The translations under genes were made by a program, and so were the position numbers. Source: JBBROS01 sp965260935 (GTDB taxonomy: Bacteria > Pseudomonadota > Alphaproteobacteria > Acetobacterales > Acetobacteraceae). From it: a stretch of DNA of 64,000 nt. Below, one piece after another: positions 42,910 to 51,050 of the stretch. The notes under the pieces were generated by a model. That model was given only the letters and a program-made list of their open reading frames with translations, searched no databases and was not told the origin of the DNA. The DNA lies in NCBI GenBank assembly GCA_965260935.1, contig OZ253374.1, forward strand, positions 4,216,001 through 4,280,000, in the 5' to 3' direction. The first letter of the stretch is position 1. Every line of letters begins with the position of its first letter.

Positions 42910-42915
42910 TATGAT

Positions 42916-43335
42916 TTGCCGGCAATCGTCGGTTTGCTTGCTGATGATGAGCTAAGTCGCAGCAGAGAGGAACCGGGTCTCCCACTTAGTCCACATTACG
43001 TTGCCGCTTACACGGCTATCGATGCCGACTTGAACCAACTTCTTGTTGTGGCCGAGGCCGGGAGATGCGTCGTTGGCTGTCTTCAGCTTACGTTCATACC
43101 GGGGCTTGCCCGATTAGGCATGTTGCGAGGCCAGATCGAGGCTGTTCGCATTGCGCGAGGGAGCCGTGGCGGCGGGATCGGGCGTAAGATGCTGATTTGG
43201 GCCGTTGAGGAGTGCCGACGCCGGGGCTGCGGGTTAGTGCAGCTGACCACGGATAAGAAACGCCTGGATGCACGCAGGTTCTACGCTGCGCTCGGCTTCG
43301 TCGCGAGCCATGAAGGCATGAAGCTTACCCTCTGA
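42916..43335 (+). pseudogene. GNAT acetyltransferase lacking its N-terminus
   Basis: 139 codons of a GNAT acyl-CoA-dependent acetyltransferase: LPAIVGLLADDEL at the start, LLVVAEAGRCVVGCLQLTF, the acetyl-CoA loop RGSRGGGIGRKMLIWAVEE and DARRFYAALGFVASHEGMKL at the end. The usual first 10-15 residues, including the first strand and ATG, are missing; the frame runs back into the IS end with only a TTG at 42916 as possible start. It may still be expressed from that TTG, because the catalytic core is intact, but probably is a remnant. It points towards rplQ. Confidence 0.75.
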
Positions 43336-43399
43336 TGGAGGGCAAGCGTTCATTGCATGGTACGGTGGATTTCGCTGCGCTCGCCGACGACGATCGTGC

Positions 43400-43828
43400 T
43401 TAAGCCTCAGCGCCGTCCTCGTCCGCATCGGCCTCAGGCTTCGGGCCGCTGTCGAGGCCCTTTGCCGCCACGTCGCGGTCGACCAACTCGATGATGGCCA
43501 TCGCCGCCATGTCGCCGTGCCTCATGCCGGCCTTGAGGACGCGGGTGTAGCCGCCGTTACGGGCACGGTAGCGGTCAGCCAAGGCGGAGAACAGCTTGTT
43601 GACGAGAACGTCGTCCTGCAACTGGGACTGCGCCTGCCGCCGGGCGTGAAGGCCGCCCCGCTTGCCGAGGGTGATGAGCTTTTCGGCGACAGGGCGCAGC
43701 TCCTTGGCTTTGGGCAGGGTCGTGGTGATCTGCTCATGCTTCAGGAGCGCGTGGGCCATGTTGCGGAACATCGCGGCACGGTGGCTGGAGGTGACGTTAA
43801 GCTTACGGCCGGAAACACCGTGGCGCAT
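43400..43828 (-). CDS. rplQ: 50S ribosomal protein L17
   Basis: 142 residues. Conserved start MRHGVSGRKLNVTSSHRAAM and RNMAHALLKHEQITTTLPKA, then GYTRVLKAGMRHGDMAAMAI; an acidic tail (KPEADADEDGAEA) is typical for alphaproteobacteria. L17 binds 23S rRNA near the tunnel exit. Last gene of the ribosomal cluster, 24 bp after rpoA. A convincing terminator in the 64-bp gap to the convergent acetyltransferase remnant was not found. Confidence 0.97.
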   Translation of the reverse strand: MRHGVSGRKLNVTSSHRAAMFRNMAHALLKHEQITTTLPKAKELRPVAEKLITLGKRGGLHARRQAQSQLQDDVLVNKLFSALADRYRARNGGYTRVLKAGMRHGDMAAMAIIELVDRDVAAKGLDSGPKPEADADEDGAEA

Positions 43829-43852
43829 GGTGGGGGTTCCTTACGGGACTGC

Positions 43853-44872
43853 TTAGAAAGGCTCGTCGAGACGCTTGGCGAGATCCTCGATGTTCTCGGG
43901 CGGCCAGCCAGGGACGGTCATCGATAGTCCAAGCCCCATCGCGGTGAGGACTTCCTTGATCTCATTCAGCGACTTGCGACCGAAGTTCGGGGTGCGCAAC
44001 ATCTCCTGCTCGCTCTTTTGCACCAAGTCGCCGATGTAGACGATGTTGTCGTTCTTGAGGCAGTTGGCGCTGCGGACGGAAAGCTCCAGCTCGTCCACTT
44101 TCCGCAATAGGTTACGGTTGAACGGCAGATCATCGCGGATCTCGTCCGAGCGGGCCAGTTGCGGCTCGTCGAAGTTGATGAAGAGCTGGAGTTGGTCCTG
44201 GAGAATGCGGGCAGCGAGAGCGACCGAGTCTTCAGGAGACACGGCCCCATTCGTTTCCACTTGCAGCAGCAACTTGTCGTAGTCCGTCACTTGACCGACT
44301 CGGGTCGGCTCGACCTTGTAGCTGACGCGCTTGACCGGCGAGTAAATGGCGTCGATCGGAATAAGCCCGATCGGCGCGTCCTCGGGCCGGTTAGCAGCGG
44401 CGGGAACATAGCCTTTACCAAGGTTGACGGTGAACTCCATGCCAAGCTTCACGCCGTCGTCGAGCGTGCAGATGACAAGATCGGGGTTCATGACATCGAT
44501 ATCATGGCCGGTCTGGATTTGCCCGGCAGTGACTTCGCCCGGGCCGGTCGCGGTCAGCACCATGCGCTTCGGCCCTTCGCCGTGCATCCGAAGCGCGAGT
44601 TGCTTGATGTTGAGCACGATGTCGGTCACGTCCTCGCGCACGCCGGCAATGCTGCTGAATTCGTGCAGGACGCCGTCGATCTGCACGGCCGTGACGGCAG
44701 CACCCTGCAACGAGGACAGCAACACCCTGCGAACGGCGTTGCCGAGGGTCATGCCGAAGCCGCGCTCCAGCGGCTCGGCCACGACCGTGGCCACACGATG
44801 CGGGTCGGCGCCGGGCTCGACACCGAGCTTTTCCGGTTTGATCAAGCTTTGCCAGTTCCTTTGGAGAACCAT
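43853..44872 (-). CDS. rpoA: DNA-directed RNA polymerase subunit alpha
   Basis: 339 residues. N-terminal domain (FGMTLGNAVRRVLLSSLQGA) dimerises and assembles the polymerase; C-terminal domain (ELSVRSANCLKNDNIVYIGD and RTPNFGRKSLNEIKEVL) contacts UP elements and activators. Preceded by a strong hairpin in the 66-bp gap after rpsK. Normal length and motifs. Confidence 0.98.
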   Translation of the reverse strand: MVLQRNWQSLIKPEKLGVEPGADPHRVATVVAEPLERGFGMTLGNAVRRVLLSSLQGAAVTAVQIDGVLHEFSSIAGVREDVTDIVLNIKQLALRMHGEGPKRMVLTATGPGEVTAGQIQTGHDIDVMNPDLVICTLDDGVKLGMEFTVNLGKGYVPAAANRPEDAPIGLIPIDAIYSPVKRVSYKVEPTRVGQVTDYDKLLLQVETNGAVSPEDSVALAARILQDQLQLFINFDEPQLARSDEIRDDLPFNRNLLRKVDELELSVRSANCLKNDNIVYIGDLVQKSEQEMLRTPNFGRKSLNEIKEVLTAMGLGLSMTVPGWPPENIEDLAKRLDEPF

Positions 44873-44894
44873 GGTTTATCTCCAACAATAGAGG

Positions 44895-44921
44895 ACGGCG
44901 CCGCAATGGATGCGGCGCCGT
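44895..44921 (-). promoter_or_regulatory. Perfect 11-bp hairpin between rpsK and rpoA
   Basis: ACGGCGCCGCA (44895-44905) and TGCGGCGCCGT (44911-44921) form a perfect GC-rich stem with a 5-nt loop in the transcript just before rpoA (start 44872). No U-run follows on the minus strand, so it is not a classic terminator. It could partly reduce readthrough, mark an mRNA processing site, or stabilise the downstream rpoA-rplQ message. Confidence 0.6.
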
Positions 44922-44938
44922 ATTAAACACATCATCGA

Positions 44939-45331
44939 TTAAACGCGGCGACGCTTGCGGGCGCGGCAGCCGTTATGCGGGATCGGGGTCATGTCGCGGA
45001 TGGCGGAGATACCGAAGCCCACAGCCTGGAGCGCGCGCAGGGCGCTCTCACGCCCGGAACCCGGGCCACTCACTTCGATCTCCAGTGTTTCCATGCCATG
45101 CTCGCGCGCTTTGCGACCGGCATCTTCCGCCGCGACTTGGGCCGCGTAGGGCGTGCTTTTCCGGCTGCCCTTGAAGCCCTGCATCCCGGATGACGACCAG
45201 GCGATCGTGTTTCCCTGGGCGTCGGTGATCGTCACCATGGTGTTGTTGAACGTCGCGTTGACGTGGGCGACGCCGGAGATGATGTTCTTGCGCTCCTTGC
45301 GACGGGGTGCGCGGGCGGCGGGTCTCGCCAT
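44939..45331 (-). CDS. rpsK: 30S ribosomal protein S11
   Basis: 130 residues. GVAHVNATFNNTMVTITDAQ and GMQGFKGSRKSTPYAAQVAA are canonical; the end NGCRARKRRRV binds the 16S rRNA platform. The N-terminus is Arg/Ala-rich (MARPAARAPRRKERKN). 36 bp after rpsM. Confidence 0.98.
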   Translation of the reverse strand: MARPAARAPRRKERKNIISGVAHVNATFNNTMVTITDAQGNTIAWSSSGMQGFKGSRKSTPYAAQVAAEDAGRKAREHGMETLEIEVSGPGSGRESALRALQAVGFGISAIRDMTPIPHNGCRARKRRRV

Positions 45332-45367
45332 AAGCTGCTTCCTGACTGTTCGTGCGGACGGGACGGG

Positions 45368-45745
45368 CTACTTCGTGACTTTCTTCTTGCCGGCGATTGC
45401 GACCGCCTTGCCTTTGCGGGTGCGGGCATTCGTGTGGGTGCGCTGGCCATGGACGGGCAAGCCGCGGCGATGACGCAGGCCACGGTAGCAACCGAGGTCC
45501 ATCAAACGCTTGATGTTGATCGCCACCTCGCGTCGCAGGTCACCCTCGACCCGGTATTCGCGGTCGATCAGCTCCCTGATCCGCAGCACCTCCTCGTCGG
45601 AGAGTTGGTTCACCCGGCGGTCATCGGGGATGTCCAGCTTGTTGCAGATGTCTTGGGCATTGGTTGGGCCAATGCCGTAGATGTAACGGAGACTGATTGC
45701 GACCCTCTTGTTGGTCGGGATATTCACGCCGGCAATACGCGCCAC
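45368..45745 (-). CDS. rpsM: 30S ribosomal protein S13
   Basis: 125 residues, with GTG start at 45745 preceded by AGGAGA. MARIAGVNIPTNKRVAISLR and GCYRGLRHRRGLPVHGQRTH are diagnostic. It forms the intersubunit bridge in the 30S head. A 184-bp gap separates it from adk; that gap contains a stem near its start, so the alpha-operon part may have its own control. Confidence 0.98.
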   Translation of the reverse strand: MARIAGVNIPTNKRVAISLRYIYGIGPTNAQDICNKLDIPDDRRVNQLSDEEVLRIRELIDREYRVEGDLRREVAINIKRLMDLGCYRGLRHRRGLPVHGQRTHTNARTRKGKAVAIAGKKKVTK

Positions 45746-45758
45746 GATAATGTCTCCT

Positions 45759-45787
45759 AGCCACAGACAGCATCTGACTGTCTGGCT
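45759..45787 (-). promoter_or_regulatory. Leader stem upstream of rpsM
   Basis: Inverted repeat CAGACAG/CTGTCTG (7 bp, extendable by AGCC/GGCT with a 2-nt bulge) lies 14 nt upstream of the rpsM start, directly before its ribosome binding site. In enterobacteria S4 represses this operon at a structured rpsM leader; whether this stem has a similar role is inference. The fold is short. Confidence 0.35.
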
Positions 45788-45929
45788 GCTGTTTAAGGCC
45801 TCTGCTCGCCTCGGCGCTGGAGGGCCGGAAAATTATGATGCGCCCCACCCATGTATGTGCGAAGCGAAGGTGGCGAGTTATACGCCCGCCTGGTCCGAAG
45901 TCAACGCGCTCACATCAACTCTTAGTGAG

Positions 45930-46631
45930 CTATAGCTTTTTCTCCGCTGCATGACCACGGGATGCTGACGCTCGCAGCGATGAGGCCGAAGCCAACGTTT
46001 CTTCAATCTGCCGCGTCACGTCGTCCATAGCCGCCATGCCGTCGAGAGTGACTAGCCGGCCTCGCTCTTTGTAGTACGGCAGGATCGGGGCCGTTTGGGT
46101 ATGATAAACGTTCAAACGCGCCGCGACCGTTTCCCGGCGGTCGTCGGCCCGGTGGATGAACTCGTGGTTGCCGCAAACATCGCAGGTGTTCTCGACACGC
46201 GGCGGGCTGAACGTGTCATGATAGCTCGCGCCGCATTTGGCGCAGCTGAATCGTCCGGCGATGCGCTCGACCAGGGCGGTATCGTCAACCCGAAGTTCGA
46301 TCACCGCATCAAGTTGCTGTCCGGCGCCTTCGAGCATCAGATCGAGCGCTTCGGCTTGAGGGATATTGCGCGGGAAACCGTCAAGGATAAATCCGCCGGC
46401 CGCGTCGGGCTTCCTGATGCGGTTCTCGATCATCGCCACCAGGAGGGCATCGGTGACAAGCTGGCCGGCTTCCATGATCGTCTTTGCTTGCTGACCGATT
46501 TCGCTACCGGCTGCGACTTCGGCGCGGAGCATGTCGCCAGTGGCGATCTGCACCATGCCATGCCGCTGCTCGAGGCGCCGGGCTTGCGTGCCTTTGCCGG
46601 CGCCGGGCGGTCCGAGCAGGATGAGGTTCAT
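45930..46631 (-). CDS. adk: Adenylate kinase
   Basis: Converts ATP and AMP into two ADP. 233 residues, longer than usual because of a 15-20 residue C-terminal tail. P-loop GPPGAGKGT at 7-15, FILDGFPRN near 81. The LID holds a four-Cys zinc site (Cys130, 133, 150, 153: SCAKCG ... NTCDVCG), found in many Gram-positives and some alphaproteobacteria. ATG overlaps the secY stop (ATGA). Confidence 0.96.
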   Translation of the reverse strand: MNLILLGPPGAGKGTQARRLEQRHGMVQIATGDMLRAEVAAGSEIGQQAKTIMEAGQLVTDALLVAMIENRIRKPDAAGGFILDGFPRNIPQAEALDLMLEGAGQQLDAVIELRVDDTALVERIAGRFSCAKCGASYHDTFSPPRVENTCDVCGNHEFIHRADDRRETVAARLNVYHTQTAPILPYYKERGRLVTLDGMAAMDDVTRQIEETLASASSLRASASRGHAAEKKL

Positions 46632-47974
46632 CGCACCCTGCCCCGGCCTCGCGTCTTGCGGATCAGGCCCTCGTACTGATGCGCCAGCAAGTGGGATTGG
46701 ACCTGTGTCACGGTATCCATGGTCACGCTGACGATGATCATCAGGCTGGTGCCGCCGAAGTAGAATGGGACGCCGTAGCGGCTGATGAGGATTTCAGGCA
46801 ACAGGCAAACGATGCAGAGATAGATGGCGCCGACCGTGGTCAGGCGTGACAGGATGCGGTCGAAATAGTCGGCGGTATTGGAGCCTGGGCGCACGCCGGG
46901 CACGAAGCCGCCATACTTCTTCAGGTTGTCGGCGGTCTCCTCCGGATTGAACACCACAGCGGTATAGAAATAGGAGAAGAAGATGATCATGCCTGCGTAG
47001 GCGGCCATGTAGAGCGGTTCGCCATGAGCCAGGTAACGACCGATGGCGGAGAGCACGCCGCTCGTCTGGCCTTCGGCGGAGAAGCCGGAAATAGTAGCCG
47101 GGATCAGCAGGATCGAGCTGGCGAAGATCGGCGGGATAACGCCAGCGGTGTTGACCTTGAGCGGCATGTGGGTCGAGTCGCCGCCGAACATGCGCTGGCC
47201 CACCTGACGTTTCGGGTATTGGATGACGACCCGGCGCTGCGCCCGTTCCATGAACACGACGAAGGCGATGACCGCGACGGCGATGACGATGAACGCGAGG
47301 ATGAAGACGGGCGAGAGCGCCCCGGTGCGGCCCAGTTCGAGCAGGCTGGCAAGCGCGTGCGGCAAGTTAGCGACGATGCCGGCGAAGATGATGAGGCTGA
47401 TGCCGTTGCCGACGCCGCGGGCCGTGATCTGCTCGCCGAGCCACATCAGGAACATCGTGCCGCCCACCAGCGTCACCACGCAGGAGATGCGGAAGAACCA
47501 GCCCGGGTCGATGACGGCGGCGCCGAAATTGCCCCTCATCCCTTCCAGGCCGACGGCGATGCCGTAGGATTGCAGCAACGCGATCAGGACGGTGAGGTAG
47601 CGGGTGTACTGGTTCAGCTTCTTGCGGCCGGACTCGCCCTCTTTCTTCAGCGTCTCGAGCGTCGGCACTGCGGCGGTCATTAGCTGGATGATGATGCTGG
47701 CGCTGATGTAGGGCATGATATTCAGCGCGAACACCGTCATGCGTCCGAGCGCGCCGCCGCTGAACATGTTGAACATGCCGAGGATGCCGCCGCCGTGCTG
47801 GTTGAGCAGCTCGCCCATCACGGACGCGTCGACGCCGGGCACGGGGATGTAGGTGCCGATGCGATAGACCAGGAGCGCGCCAAGGGTGAACCAGATGCGC
47901 TTCTTGAGTTCGGTCGCCTTCGCGAACGTGCCGAGGTTTAAGTTTGACGCGAGTGTTTCGGCTGTCGAAGCCAT
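46628..47974 (-). CDS. secY: Protein translocase subunit SecY
   Basis: Central channel of the Sec translocon, 448 residues, ten membrane helices. Plug/helix 2 region (GRMTVFALNIMPYISASIII), GESGRKKLNQYTRYLT, and the C-terminal cytoplasmic loops (RPGSNTADYFDRILSRLTTV) are conserved. ATG at 47974 is preferred because GGGGGA sits 7 nt upstream and homology begins there; longer starts exist at 47992 and 48022. Overlaps adk by 4 bp. Confidence 0.96.
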   Translation of the reverse strand: MASTAETLASNLNLGTFAKATELKKRIWFTLGALLVYRIGTYIPVPGVDASVMGELLNQHGGGILGMFNMFSGGALGRMTVFALNIMPYISASIIIQLMTAAVPTLETLKKEGESGRKKLNQYTRYLTVLIALLQSYGIAVGLEGMRGNFGAAVIDPGWFFRISCVVTLVGGTMFLMWLGEQITARGVGNGISLIIFAGIVANLPHALASLLELGRTGALSPVFILAFIVIAVAVIAFVVFMERAQRRVVIQYPKRQVGQRMFGGDSTHMPLKVNTAGVIPPIFASSILLIPATISGFSAEGQTSGVLSAIGRYLAHGEPLYMAAYAGMIIFFSYFYTAVVFNPEETADNLKKYGGFVPGVRPGSNTADYFDRILSRLTTVGAIYLCIVCLLPEILISRYGVPFYFGGTSLMIIVSVTMDTVTQVQSHLLAHQYEGLIRKTRGRGRVR

Positions 47975-48077
47975 GGAAGGTTCCCCCGACATGCGAACGG
48001 CGCCTCGGCCCGGAATGGACACCGGGCGCCGCCCTCGATCCGCAATGTAATGCCCGGCGAGCGGGACACAACTTTAT

Positions 48078-48569
48078 CTATGCGGCAGGCGCTTCGTCCG
48101 CCGCTGGCTTGACCGTGGTCTTGACGCTGCCGCCAGCGGCCTCGACCGCGGCGATTGCCGAGGCGGACGCGCCGGACACCTCGACGTTGACCGCGCGGGA
48201 GATCGTGCCGCTGGCAAGCAGGCGGATGCCAGCGCGCTTGCCGACCGTGACCACGCCGGATTTGGCCAGGGCGGCTTCGGTGATCGTCTCGCCGGCCTGG
48301 AGCTTGCCGGATTCAATGGCCTTGTCGAGCGCGCCGAGGTTGAGCGGGGCGTATTCCTTGCGGAACAAGTTATGAAAGCCCCGCTTCGGCAGGCGGCGAT
48401 AGATTGGGAGCTGGCCGCCCTCGAAGCCGTTCAGCGACACGCCCTCGCGCGCTTTCTGGCCCTTGACACCCTTTCCAGAGGTCTTGCCCTTGCCGGAACC
48501 GATGCCGCGCCCCAGACGCTTGCTCTTGAGGCGGGCGCCGGGGTTATCGCGCAGTTCGTTCAGTTTCAC
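48078..48569 (-). CDS. rplO: 50S ribosomal protein L15
   Basis: 163 residues. KLNELRDNPGARLKSKRLGR and GKGKTSGKGVKGQKAREGVS are typical of L15, followed by FEGGQLPIYRRLPKRGF. Its start overlaps the rpmD stop by 4 bp; secY follows after 103 bp, a gap in which no gene was seen. The Ala-rich C-terminus is common in the group. Confidence 0.97.
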   Translation of the reverse strand: MKLNELRDNPGARLKSKRLGRGIGSGKGKTSGKGVKGQKAREGVSLNGFEGGQLPIYRRLPKRGFHNLFRKEYAPLNLGALDKAIESGKLQAGETITEAALAKSGVVTVGKRAGIRLLASGTISRAVNVEVSGASASAIAAVEAAGGSVKTTVKPAADEAPAA

Positions 48570-48763
48570 TGCTCACCTTCCACGCGCACCAGATGCGCCA
48601 CTCTGCGGATCATGCCGCGCACTGCCGGCGTGTCCTCCAATTCGCGGGTCCGGCGAAGCTTGCCGAGCCCAAGGCCCGTTAGGGTCTGGATCTGATCCTT
48701 CTTGCGGCCCGCTCCGGAGGCGATCTGCGTGACCCGGACCTTGCCGGTGGGCGCCTCAGACAT
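48566..48763 (-). CDS. rpmD: 50S ribosomal protein L30
   Basis: 65 residues. VRVTQIASGAGRKKDQIQTL and GLGLGKLRRTRELEDTPAVR match L30. ATG at 48763 overlaps the last 8 bp of rpsE, and its end overlaps rplO by 4 bp: three genes translated in close coupling. Confidence 0.96.
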   Translation of the reverse strand: MSEAPTGKVRVTQIASGAGRKKDQIQTLTGLGLGKLRRTRELEDTPAVRGMIRRVAHLVRVEGEQ

Positions 48764-49340
48764 TGGCCTGCTCCGCACCGGACGCTTCGGCCGCGACCTC
48801 GCGCTTGCCGAAAATTTCGGCAACTTTCTTGCTGCGGCGCGCGGCAACGCTGCGAGGGCTGCCGACACGCTGAAGCGCGGCAAAAGTGGCCTTGACCATG
48901 TTGTGCGGGTTGCGGCTGCCGAGCGACTTGGCAACGACGTCGTTCACGCCGAGCGACTCGAATACGGCGCGCATCGGCCCGCCGGCGATGATCCCGGTCC
49001 CGGCGCTGGCCGAGCGCAACACGACATGCCCGGCACCGAAGACGCCCTCGACATCGTGATGCAGGGTGCGGCCTTCCTTCATGGGAACGCGGATCATGGC
49101 CTTGCGCGCCCGTTCCGTCGCCTTGCGGATCGCCTCGGGCACTTCGCGCGCCTTTCCGGCGCCGTAGCCCACGCGCCCCTTCTGGTCGCCGACCACGACC
49201 AGGGCGGCGAACGCGAAGCGGCGTCCGCCCTTCACCACCTTGGCCACGCGGTTGATGGTGACCAGCTTGTCGATGATGTCATCGGCCTCGCGGTCGCGGT
49301 CGCGGCCGCCCCGGCCGCCGTCTCGTGCTTCACGTGCCAT
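48756..49340 (-). CDS. rpsE: 30S ribosomal protein S5
   Basis: 194 residues. An Arg/Asp/Gly-rich N-terminus, then KLVTINRVAKVVKGGRRFAF and VVGDQKGRVGYGAGKAREVP (dsRNA-binding domain) and SARSLGSRNPHNMVKA-type C-terminal motif (KSLGSRNPHNMVKATFAAL). It helps decoding accuracy and mRNA entry. Normal spacing of 9 bp from rplR. Confidence 0.97.
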   Translation of the reverse strand: MAREARDGGRGGRDRDREADDIIDKLVTINRVAKVVKGGRRFAFAALVVVGDQKGRVGYGAGKAREVPEAIRKATERARKAMIRVPMKEGRTLHHDVEGVFGAGHVVLRSASAGTGIIAGGPMRAVFESLGVNDVVAKSLGSRNPHNMVKATFAALQRVGSPRSVAARRSKKVAEIFGKREVAAEASGAEQANV

Positions 49341-49349
49341 TGGTCCCTC

Positions 49350-49712
49350 CTAGAACGCCAGCCCGCCTTCGCGCGCGGCGTCGGCCAGCGCCTTGACGCG
49401 GCCGTGATACAAATAGGCGCCGCGGTCGAACACCACCTTCGTGACACCGGCAGCCACGGCGCGTTCGGCAACCAGCTTGCCGACAGCCGCGGCGGCCTCG
49501 CGGTCGGCGCCGGTCTTGAGTTCGGCGCGAAGACCCTTGTCCAGGCTCGAAGCCGCGGCCAAGGTCCGGCCCTGCCCGTCGTCGATCACCTGCGCGTAGA
49601 TATGCTTACCGGAGCGGAACACGGACAAGCGCGGTCGCCCGCCGGATTTCTGCCGAAGCTGGAAGCGCAGCCGCGATTGCCGGCGCGCCTTCAAGTCGAT
49701 CCTGCTGCTCAT
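49350..49712 (-). CDS. rplR: 50S ribosomal protein L18
   Basis: 120 residues. RPRLSVFRSGKHIYAQVIDD and the closing VVFDRGAYLYHGRVKALADA, AREGGLAF are canonical. It binds 5S rRNA with L5 and L25. ATG at 49712, 1 bp after rplF. Confidence 0.97.
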   Translation of the reverse strand: MSSRIDLKARRQSRLRFQLRQKSGGRPRLSVFRSGKHIYAQVIDDGQGRTLAAASSLDKGLRAELKTGADREAAAAVGKLVAERAVAAGVTKVVFDRGAYLYHGRVKALADAAREGGLAF

Positions 49713-49713
49713 C

Positions 49714-50247
49714 TTACTTCTTCTTGCCTTCCTTGCGCCGGATGGTCTCTGTCGTGTAGCGCACGCCCTTGCCTTTATACGGCTCGGGCGGCCGGAACGC
49801 GCGGATCTCAGCCGAGACTTGTCCGACCTGCCGCTTGTCGATGCCGGTGACGGTGATGGCGGTCGGGCGCGGCGTCGTGATCGTGATGCCTTCGGGAACC
49901 GGATAAACGACGTCATGCGAGAAGCCGAGATTGATCACCAGGTTCTTTCCTTGCACCGCGGCGCGAAAGCCGGTGCCCTGGATCTCCATCGTCTTGCTGA
50001 AACCCTCCGACACGCCTTTGACCATGCTGGCCACCAGCGCCCGGGTCGTGCCCCACATCATCCGGCACTCCGAAGCGTTGCTGCGGGGCGCCACGCTTAC
50101 TCTGTTTCCGTCAACGGTGGTAACGACCTTGTCGGTCAGCGGCAGGTGCAGGGTTCCAAGTTTGCCCTTGGCCTCCAACACCTGGTTGGCGATCGCGACC
50201 GTGACGCCGGATGGCACCTCGACCGGGTATTTGCCTACGCGAGACAT
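49714..50247 (-). CDS. rplF: 50S ribosomal protein L6
   Basis: 177 residues. MSRVGKYPVEVPSGVTVAIA at the start, GVSEGFSKTMEIQGTGFRAA in the middle and the end RPPEPYKGKGVRYTTETIRR with KEGKKK. Two repeated domains near the GTPase centre. Start chosen at the family methionine at 50247; the longer frame runs into rpsH. Confidence 0.97.
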   Translation of the reverse strand: MSRVGKYPVEVPSGVTVAIANQVLEAKGKLGTLHLPLTDKVVTTVDGNRVSVAPRSNASECRMMWGTTRALVASMVKGVSEGFSKTMEIQGTGFRAAVQGKNLVINLGFSHDVVYPVPEGITITTPRPTAITVTGIDKRQVGQVSAEIRAFRPPEPYKGKGVRYTTETIRRKEGKKK

Positions 50248-50260
50248 AGCAGGACCCTTA

Positions 50261-50659
50261 TCAGAACACGCGGAACAGCACTTCGCCGCCCACGTTCGCC
50301 GCGCGGGCCTCGCCGTCGCTGAGGACGCCGCGCGGGGTGGAAAGGATAGACACGCCAAGGCCGGCGTAAACGCGCGGCAGTTCGGCGATCTTGGAATAAA
50401 CCCGGCGGCCAGGCTTGCTGACGCGGGTAATCTCCTTAATCACCGGCTCGCCCTCGTTGTATTTCAGCTCGATGCGAAGCTGGGCAATGCCGGGACGCAG
50501 TTCCTCGGCGGAATAGCCGCGGATGAAGCCCTCGCGCTTCAAGGCTTCCAGCACGTTCGCGCGCAGCTTGGAGGCGGGCGCGACGCAGGCCGAGTGCCGG
50601 CTGCGCTGAGCATTGCGGATACGGGTGATCATGTCGCCTAGGGGATCGGACATCGACAT
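50261..50659 (-). CDS. rpsH: 30S ribosomal protein S8
   Basis: 132 residues. MSMSDPLGDMITRIRNAQRS, KREGFIRGY and the end VYAGLGVSILSTPRGVLSDG with EARAANVGGEVLFRVF are canonical. Central 16S rRNA binder; in E. coli also the translational repressor of the spc operon at rplE. A target site was not evident here. Confidence 0.97.
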   Translation of the reverse strand: MSMSDPLGDMITRIRNAQRSRHSACVAPASKLRANVLEALKREGFIRGYSAEELRPGIAQLRIELKYNEGEPVIKEITRVSKPGRRVYSKIAELPRVYAGLGVSILSTPRGVLSDGEARAANVGGEVLFRVF

Positions 50660-50669
50660 CGGCGGATTC

Positions 50670-50975
50670 CTACCAGCTCGCCTTGACGACGCCGGGCAAT
50701 TGGCCAGAATTGGCGAGCGCGCGAAGCATGTTCCGGGACAGCTTGAATTTGCGATAGTTGCCCCGTGCCCGGCCCGTGAGCGCGCAACGGAGACGGACGC
50801 GCACGGCAGCGCCGTTGCGGGGCAGCTCTGCCAGCTTCATGGACGCTTCGAAGCGGTCTTCGACGGGCAGTGACCGGTCCATCAGCACGCTTTTCAGCTC
50901 GGCGCGCTTGGCCTTGTCACGCGCCGCCATGCGCTCGCGCTTCTCGTTGCGGTTTACCGACGATGTCTTCGCCAT
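50670..50975 (-). CDS. rpsN: 30S ribosomal protein S14 (zinc-free type)
   Basis: 101 residues, the long form without the Cys4 zinc motif. MAKTSSVNRNEKRERMAARD and RNYRKFKLSRNMLRALANSG, ending LPGVVKASW. Separated from rplE by 75 bp, the second largest gap in this part of the cluster, with only a weak TGCGG/CCGCA stem in it. Confidence 0.97.
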   Translation of the reverse strand: MAKTSSVNRNEKRERMAARDKAKRAELKSVLMDRSLPVEDRFEASMKLAELPRNGAAVRVRLRCALTGRARGNYRKFKLSRNMLRALANSGQLPGVVKASW

Positions 50976-51050
50976 GGATTTCTTACTCCTCGGAACCTGC
51001 TGCGGTAGGCCGCAAGTGGTATTCCAAACACGTGGATCTCGGCCGCTTGC

